NCBI GenBank assembly: GCA_020725145.1
Contig: DYFO01000005.1
Location: forward strand, 1-63,561
Direction: 5' to 3'
DNA from: Symbiobacterium thermophilum
Lineage (GTDB): Bacteria; Bacillota; Sulfobacillia; UBA995
DNA length: 63,561 nucleotides
Each line of letters starts with the position of its first letter. The first letter of the stretch is position 1. The position numbers and the translations under genes were made by a program. The notes beneath the pieces were generated by a model. The model made no database searches, was not told the DNA's origin, and worked only from the letters and a program-made list of their open reading frames with translations. This document shows positions 58,403-63,561 of the stretch, piece after piece.

Positions 58403-59401
58403 TCACTGCAGGTACTGGAGGATATCGTCCTCGTCGATCCCGGGGTGCAGCGCGAGGTTAAGTCCGCCCGCCAGCACTCTTGAAACCTGACGGACCATGC
58501 TGTCGATCTCCTTGGGGGTGACCACGAGGTCGCCCGAGCCGTCTCCCAGCGCCTCACGGATCAGGCGCTGGCGGTCCATCCGGTCCATCTGGGCGACGAT
58601 CTCGCAGAACCGTAACTCGCCGCGGAAGCGATCGAGCAGTTCATCCACCACGTCGCTTGCGATGGTGGAGGCGTGCACTACCGTCGGCACCCCGATCGCC
58701 AGCACCGGCACGCCCAAGGTCTCGGAGGTGATGCCCAGGCGGCGGTTGCCCACTCCCGATCCCGGGTGTATGCCGGTGTCCGAGAGCTGAATGGTGGTCA
58801 TGATGCGTTCCACGTTGCGGGCGGCCAGGGCGTCGATGGCGATGACCACTTCGGGCCGGACGCGATCCACGATCCCCTTGAGGATCTCGCCGGTCTCAAT
58901 GCCGGTGAGTCCCAGCACTCCCGGAGCCACCGCGCAGACCGGACGCAACCTGCCCCGAAGCTCCGGGGGAACGTAGTCCTGCAGGTGGCGGGTGATCAGG
59001 AGCTGGCCCACCACGCGGGGACCGAGCGAATCCGGAGTGGCGTGCCAGTTGCCAAGGCCGGTTACCAGCGTGACGGCGTTCGCCCGCGGGGGCATGAGCC
59101 CACCGAGTTCCTCGGCAAGCGTCTCGCTCACTTCCTGCTGCAGCACCCGGTCGTTGTCTACCAGACCCGGCGCGTCGATGGTGATGTAGCACCCTGGGGG
59201 TTTGCCGACCACGGCGGCGGTGGCCGGGCTGGTGACGTCCACCCGGGTTACGGTTACTGCGTTGAGCTTGCGCTCGTCCACTTCAAGGCCGGGGATGGCC
59301 CTCGCGTCACGGGCACGGAGGAACTCACTGACTTCGATCGCCAGGTCGGTTCGGGGCATGGCCTGCCCCTCGTACGGTCGGTAGGCCATTTCAGGCTCCA
59401 T
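58403..59401 (-). CDS. gpr: spore germination protease GPR
   Basis: Up to 332 residues. GPR is an aspartic-type protease that degrades alpha/beta SASPs at germination. Family marks: MPRTDLAIEVSEF (prodomain cleavage region), TLVTGLGNWHATPDSLGPRV, GIETGEILKGIV, VIAIDALAARNVERI and SDTGIHPGSGVGNRR. ATG at 59389 follows GGAG and may be the true start; 59401 is four codons earlier. It converges on a gene for its own substrate. Confidence 0.95.
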   Translation of the reverse strand: MEPEMAYRPYEGQAMPRTDLAIEVSEFLRARDARAIPGLEVDERKLNAVTVTRVDVTSPATAAVVGKPPGCYITIDAPGLVDNDRVLQQEVSETLAEELGGLMPPRANAVTLVTGLGNWHATPDSLGPRVVGQLLITRHLQDYVPPELRGRLRPVCAVAPGVLGLTGIETGEILKGIVDRVRPEVVIAIDALAARNVERIMTTIQLSDTGIHPGSGVGNRRLGITSETLGVPVLAIGVPTVVHASTIASDVVDELLDRFRGELRFCEIVAQMDRMDRQRLIREALGDGSGDLVVTPKEIDSMVRQVSRVLAGGLNLALHPGIDEDDILQYLQ

Positions 59402-59531
59402 ATATGCCAGACGGCGCTCGAGGCTAGGTTAACCCGCGGCACTCGAGCTATGCAGTTTGGCCCTCGGGAGGTAATCGACCCTCTCCGGGGGAAATCTTCA
59501 AGACGCCAGCAGCATGCCGGAGGTGAGCACG

Positions 59532-60098
59532 ATGCGGGTCATCGCCGGCGACGCGCGCGGACGCAGGCTTGAGGTTCCTCGCGGCAGGCAGGTGCGACCC
59601 ACTTCCGATCGGGTGCGCGAGGCCTTGTTCAACATCCTGGCCCCCCGGGTGGTAGGGGCGGCGATGCTGGACCTTTACGCCGGGTCGGGCAGCGTGGGGT
59701 TGGAGGCGCTTAGCCGGGGGGCTGCCCGGGTGGTTTTCGTCGAGGCAGATGCCCACGCGGCGGCGGTCATCCGCCGCAACCTCGACCGCATCGGCCAGGT
59801 TGCCCGGGCCGAGATCAGGGTGCAGCACGTGCTTGCCGCCGTCCGTCATCTGGGACGCCAGGGCAAACGCTTCGAGATCGTCTTCCTGGACCCGCCGTAC
59901 GGTCGGGACTTCACGTCCTCAACGCTGAAGGCCATCTCTTCGAGTGGGGTGCTTGCCCCGGGAGGGATGGTCATCGCCGAGCACGGGTACCGGGACGAGG
60001 TGCCCGCCCGCGTGGAGGATCTCCAGCTTGTCAGGCAGAACAAGTACGGGGAGGTAGCTCTCAGTTTTTACCAGCAGCTTCCCCTGGAGGGGGCGTGA
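59532..60098 (+). CDS. rsmD: 16S rRNA (guanine-966-N2)-methyltransferase
   Basis: A 188-residue Rossmann methyltransferase starting [16 protein letters not shown], with [16 protein letters not shown]-binding [15 protein letters not shown] and catalytic LDPPYG. ATG 59532 follows GGAGGTGAG (59519-59527). coaD starts the second base after its stop, the standard pairing. Confidence 0.94.
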   Translation: MRVIAGDARGRRLEVPRGRQVRPTSDRVREALFNILAPRVVGAAMLDLYAGSGSVGLEALSRGAARVVFVEADAHAAAVIRRNLDRIGQVARAEIRVQHVLAAVRHLGRQGKRFEIVFLDPPYGRDFTSSTLKAISSSGVLAPGGMVIAEHGYRDEVPARVEDLQLVRQNKYGEVALSFYQQLPLEGA

Positions 60099-60099
60099 C

Positions 60100-60642
60100 A
60101 TGACCACCGCTATCTGCCCGGCCAGCTTTGATCCCGTCACCAACGGACACGTCGACATCATCGAACGCGCCGCCGCCATCTTCGACCGCGTGCTGGCCGT
60201 CGTCTTCCACAATGCCGCCAAACGACCGCTTTTCAGCGTGGAGGAGCGGCTGGAGATGTTGCGAGGCGCCGTCAGTCACCTCGGCAACGTGGAGGTCGAC
60301 CATGCCGACGGGCTCCTCGTGCATTACGCGCGCCGCCGCAATGCGCGGGTCATCGTCAAGGGGCTGCGGGCGGTGACCGACTTCGAGTACGAGTTTCAGA
60401 TGGCCCTCATGAACAAAAAGCTCGACCCCGGCATCGAGACCTTCTTCATCATGACTTCCAGCGCCCACTCCTACCTGAGTTCCAGCGTGGTCAAGGAGGT
60501 GGCACGCTGGGGAGGGTGCGTGCGCGACCTGGTTCCCCGCGGGGTCGAGGAGCGCCTGCGGGCGAAGTTCGTGGGGGCCAACGGCAAACCGCTCAAGGAA
60601 GTGCCGCCGCTTAGGGGCCCCGGCGACTGGGAGACGGGCTAG
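60100..60642 (+). CDS. coaD: phosphopantetheine adenylyltransferase
   Basis: A 180-residue enzyme of coenzyme A synthesis. The nucleotidyltransferase motif [14 protein letters not shown] is at the N-terminus and the ISSS-type motif reads [11 protein letters not shown] near residue 127. The usual ISGT-like loop and [12 protein letters not shown] substrate segment are intact. The C-terminus is about 15 residues longer than usual. In Bacillus the ylb genes follow; here a recombinase remnant and a ylbL relic do. Confidence 0.94.
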   Translation: MTTAICPASFDPVTNGHVDIIERAAAIFDRVLAVVFHNAAKRPLFSVEERLEMLRGAVSHLGNVEVDHADGLLVHYARRRNARVIVKGLRAVTDFEYEFQMALMNKKLDPGIETFFIMTSSAHSYLSSSVVKEVARWGGCVRDLVPRGVEERLRAKFVGANGKPLKEVPPLRGPGDWETG

Positions 60643-61325
60643 CGTACGCGGAAGCCCGTCACCTTGACCCGCCGGCAAAGGTCAACGAGCAGCCAGCCCG
60701 CTGACCCGGTCCGCCAGGATACCGCCTCCCGGTCCCCGGGGCACCAGATTTTGCCGGCTGGCTACCAGGCGCTCCTCAACACGGTTTTGGTTGGCCGTGG
60801 GCTGGTCTTGAAGTCAGCAGTCCGACACGACCGGCTCTTCCTCCTGGTAGCCTATGCCTACTGCCTGCTCACGGTACTGGGGACTGGGCCGAGAGGCGGC
60901 ACCTGCACCGTCAAGTTATGGCTAACACCGAGAAGAAGCGAACTCCGGGCCTCTGGCGGGTCGGTTACTACATCTGAGCTGTTCGCTACTATCTCGAGTG
61001 TCTTTTCCGCCAGCCAGTGTTCTGCGGGGGTCCGCCGGGGGTTTGCCTGGGTTCTTCGCCCGAGCCCGGCAAGCTCCTCTACCGCCCTTCTCTGCTTTGA
61101 GGCAATTCGTTCCCTGGCTTGCTTGAGCTCGCCCAGGTCAATGATCCCCGCGCTGCAGGCGGCGATGAGCGTGTCGATTCTTTCGCGGCAGGTTGACACA
61201 AACGTCTCGAGCTTTGCCGCTTCGCGTTCGAGGTTGCCCGTTCGGGCGGTCCGGGGTTCTTTGTAACCACCGTGTACGCAAGCAAGCCCCGAGTTGGCCT
61301 CGTCCTGCAGGCCGTCCGGCGGTGA
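60643..61325. other. 680-base region of decayed mobile DNA
   Basis: No intact gene is present. The minus strand at about 60858-61235 encodes the recombinase-like remnant listed separately. The rest shows no open frame with a ribosome binding site and no RNA I recognise. The rightmost part borders the truncated ylbL gene. Confidence 0.5.
60858..61235 (-). pseudogene. C-terminal remnant of a large serine recombinase (tentative)
   Basis: On the minus strand a coiled-coil segment begins NLEREAAKLETFVSTCRERI, continues IDLGELKQARERIA and ends in a basic tail. That spacing (aliphatic heptads, G-x-IDL-x-EL) is typical of the coiled-coil region near the C-terminus of large serine recombinases. No catalytic domain or zinc ribbon precedes it. 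The assignment is by resemblance only. Confidence 0.4.
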
Positions 61326-62021
61326 GAGGTTGCCCTGGTGCCCCGGAGCCGTTTCACCCTTCCCGGTGAGAGCGTCAAGGACTACCAGCGCCGGGCCCAG
61401 CTGATGGTGAAGGAGAGTCAAGCCGTGGCGACCGTGGCTGCGTTGACCTGATACCGGGCCGAGCTGAGCGGGGAGGGCGCCCTGGTGGCCCACGTGCTGC
61501 CGAGCGGTCCGCTGGCGCGGAAAGTGCGCGCGGGAGAGACCATTGTGGCGCTCGACGGCCGCCCGGTGCGGCTGGCGGCCGACCTGGCGGCGGGGCTGGC
61601 GGGACGTTTCCCAGGTACTCCGGTGAGCTTGCGGGTGGAGGACGTCGGCGGCGAGCCGCGCGAGGTCACCGCCGACACCGCTCCCGGCTTCGATCCTGAA
61701 GGGGCGCTGGGGGTCAGCCTGGTGACCCGCGGCCCCCGCGTGGACGGCCCCTTCGAGGTGCGGGTACAGGCGGGGGACATCGGCGGGCCGTCGGCCGGTT
61801 TGGCCATCGCCCTGGAGATCGTGGACCGCCGGGACCCTGCCGCGCTGGCCGGTGCCCGCCGCGTGGCCGCGACGGGCGCGGGCGGCCGGGTGGGACCGGT
61901 GGGGGGGATCGCTTTCAAGGTATGGGCTGCGGACCGCGAGAGCGTCGACCTCCTGCTGGTGCCTGCTGCCAACTACGAGGAGGCCGTGCGTGCGTCAGGG
62001 CGGCTGCGTGTGGCGGGGTGA
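61326..62021 (+). pseudogene. ylbL: 5'-truncated YlbL/SepM-type PDZ-Lon protease with in-frame stop
   Basis: From 61326 the frame reads GESVKDYQRRAQLMVKESQA, the segment before the PDZ domain in YlbL/SepM. A TGA at 61449-61451 then interrupts it, and the same frame goes on through GEGALVAHVLPSGPL (PDZ) to an S16 Lon-type domain with catalytic Ser in IGGPSAGLAIAL and Lys in GGIAFKVWAA, ending at 62021. The signal anchor and N-terminal third are missing, replaced by the recombinase remnant. A start at GTG 61485 could still make the PDZ-protease part in the cytosol. The place after rsmD-coaD is right for ylbL. Confidence 0.75.
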
Positions 62022-62236
62022 CGACGCTGTCCGAGGCGGTGCAAATGCTCCGCTCACTGGCGCCGTAGAGAATCATCCGCTTCGGCAAGGGCGCCCCGCC
62101 GCCCGGGTCGGCAGGTTATGGACATGTTTGGCGGAATACTCTACGCAGACAGGGCCGGGTGCGAGTTCGGCCGGGGTCACTTTCAGGTTTGAATGACCAG
62201 AGGTCGCTACTGGGCGACCAATCTCAGGGAAGGTGA

Positions 62237-62614
62237 ATGCGCGTGTCTTCGAGAGAGTCGTTTCCTTCGGGGTTGCAGGAGTCGGTGTACAAGGCGGAGA
62301 TAACCATGCGGCTCTCTGAGTTTGAATTCCCTCCAATGCAGGATGTGCTGCTGGTTGGGAGGAAGGCGCCCATCGGTCCGGAGGCCGCAAAGCGTATGGT
62401 GGACGCCCTGTCCCCTGAGCAATATGAGATCGTGCGCACGGATCACCAGTTGTTTGAGGCCGTTGTAGTAAGGAGGACGCTGCTCAAGCAAATCCCTCGG
62501 GAGAAGCTCCTGTCCATCATCCTGGAGGAAGGTGGCCGTATCGCCACCGAGAACATGGTGGTGAAAGCCCAGCTAGGCATCGTTATCCAGGTGGGCCGGA
62601 CGGTGGACCTGTGA
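62237..62614 (+). CDS. conserved-looking protein of unknown function
   Basis: A 125-residue protein, no membrane segment or cysteine. The core begins at FEFPPMQDVLLVGRKAP and ends LGIVIQVGRTVDL; the well-formed C-terminal half suggests a real domain, but I cannot name a family. AAGGTGA sits directly before ATG 62237; ATG 62306 is an alternative. Its stop overlaps the start of the CBS-GGDEF gene, so the two are coupled and may act together in signalling. The preceding 215 bases hold nothing I recognise. Confidence 0.6.
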   Translation: MRVSSRESFPSGLQESVYKAEITMRLSEFEFPPMQDVLLVGRKAPIGPEAAKRMVDALSPEQYEIVRTDHQLFEAVVVRRTLLKQIPREKLLSIILEEGGRIATENMVVKAQLGIVIQVGRTVDL

Positions 62615-63483
62615 TGGTCACGGTGGGCGAGATCATGACCGAACGTCTGGTGACGGCGGCCCCGGACTACTCCGTCGCGCGGGCGGCGGCGTTGATGGAG
62701 CACTTCCGAATCGGCAGTCTGCCGGTGGTGGAAGAAAGCGGTCGGTTGGTTGGCATCCTGACTTCCCGGGACGTGCGGTGTTCCCACCCTAACAGGCTGC
62801 TGGCGGATGCGATGAGTAAGGATGTGGTCACGGTCCCGCCCGACTGCTCGCTTTGGGAGGCGAAGGAGGTCCTGGAACGGCACGGGATCGAACGCGTGGT
62901 GGTGGTGGACGAAAGTGGTTGCCCCGCCGGCATACTCACTAAGACCCGGTTGTACGCCGAGCTGGGTCAGCATGTAGATGCCTTGACCGGGCTCAACCGG
63001 GCGGACTTCCTCCACCAGAAGGCTTTTGAGCTGCTACAGGAGGGCCGAGAGATCGCGTTCATCTTCCTCGATCTCGACGATTTTCGAGAAATAGACAAAC
63101 AACACGGGCATGTCTTCGGGGACAAGATCCTCAAACAGGTGGCCCAGGTCCTCAAGGGCGAGGTCGAAGAAGGAATCGACCAGCTGTGTCGCTACGCGGG
63201 GGACGAGTTCGCCATTCTAACCGGCAGGCCCATGGGGGACGCCAGGAAGCTGGCCCACCGGGTCGTCACCGCGCTGGCCAGGAATGCCTGGCCTCAGGGT
63301 GTGAGGGTGACCGGTTCCGCAGGTGTTGCCGGGGGGCGTCGGGAAGCCACTCGCCCCGAATCCGACGTCAGATCCACGATCAGTACCCTGATCAACATGG
63401 CGAGCCTTGCCTCGAGTCAGGCCAAGCGTGAGAAACGCCCTGTGGTGATGGCCGGCTGGGTTGACTTGAGGGAGGCAAGGTAG
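62614..63483 (+). CDS. CBS-pair and GGDEF-domain signalling protein
   Basis: A 289-residue cytosolic protein. Two CBS motifs (residues 1-115: VGEIMTERLVTAAPDYSV and LADAMSKDVVTVPPDCSL), which usually sense adenine nucleotides, precede a GGDEF domain (about 120-285) with FIFLDLDDFREID and the active-site loop YAGDEFAIL. The first Gly of GGDEF is Ala; the Mg-binding Asp and Glu remain, so diguanylate cyclase activity is possible but not certain. No RxxD inhibitory site is evident five residues before the loop. ATG overlaps the stop of the preceding gene. Confidence 0.85.
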   Translation: MVTVGEIMTERLVTAAPDYSVARAAALMEHFRIGSLPVVEESGRLVGILTSRDVRCSHPNRLLADAMSKDVVTVPPDCSLWEAKEVLERHGIERVVVVDESGCPAGILTKTRLYAELGQHVDALTGLNRADFLHQKAFELLQEGREIAFIFLDLDDFREIDKQHGHVFGDKILKQVAQVLKGEVEEGIDQLCRYAGDEFAILTGRPMGDARKLAHRVVTALARNAWPQGVRVTGSAGVAGGRREATRPESDVRSTISTLINMASLASSQAKREKRPVVMAGWVDLREAR

Positions 63484-63561
63484 ATCGCCAGGACGCGGCA
63501 TGGAAAGGGGTCGGCAACTGCTGAATGCTCAATTGAAATCTGGGGGCTTCCCTGGTATATT

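Overview
The window is chromosomal DNA of a GC-rich, spore-forming member of the Firmicutes (Clostridia-like, probably thermophilic; genus not assignable by reading). The lineage evidence is a 26-codon spoVM, an alpha/beta-type SASP beside its germination protease gpr, a CwlD-type amidase, PyrR attenuators, RemA, the rlmN-prpC-prkC-rsgA-rpe-spoVM-rpmB-asp23-yloV order, and rsmD-coaD followed by a ylbL relic. Two traits recall Actinobacteria: an actinobacterial-type integration host factor next to gmk, and a PriA that has lost its helicase motifs.

Layout. 1-3391 is an accessory strip: an Xre regulator / ImmA-IrrE peptidase / PIN-like trio, a structured untranslated stretch that may be an RNA gene, and the wreck of an IS607-type transposon (frameshifted tnpA plus an omega-RNA-like right end, no tnpB). 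3392-4327 is a cysteine synthase. 4647-15556 is a complete pyrimidine operon (pyrR-pyrB-pyrC-carA-carB-orf-pyrK-pyrD-pyrF-pyrE) with a sigma-A promoter and two PyrR-controlled attenuators; its CarA has lost the glutaminase nucleophile and acid. 15636-16980 holds a two-P-loop ATPase and a relic of a deiminase gene whose intact copy lies at 26356-27318; the two loci are reciprocal products of one duplication. 17485-21594 is a CstA-type transporter, a small hydrophobic protein and two Get3/ArsA-like ATPases. 21686-26050 is a glycosyltransferase group beside two possible surface proteins on the opposite strand. 26356-32348 holds the deiminase, a threonine dehydratase, an anchored M16 protease, a collapsed flavin reductase, a DUF1540 protein and RqcH.

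33018-36098 is the most intriguing unit: a c-di-AMP (ydaO-type) riboswitch with its terminator in front of an opine-dehydrogenase-like gene overlapping a cobalamin-binding TIM-barrel enzyme gene. A MATE exporter and dapF-dapL follow. 39724-53627 is a dense housekeeping run (yicC, mihF, remA, gmk, rpoZ, priA, a fused def-fmt, yugP, rsmB, rlmN, prpC, prkC, rsgA, rpe, spoVM). 53637-60642 carries rpmB, asp23, yloV, DUF441, an amidase, comA, SASP, gpr, rsmD and coaD. The right end holds a recombinase remnant that truncates a ylbL/sepM pseudogene, an unknown conserved-looking gene and a CBS-GGDEF protein.

The most unusual points are: the c-di-AMP-controlled opine dehydrogenase/B12 pair; a peptide deformylase fused to methionyl-tRNA formyltransferase; a CarA without catalytic Cys and Glu; a PriA without ATPase motifs; the CstA/Get3 module; and the reciprocal duplication.
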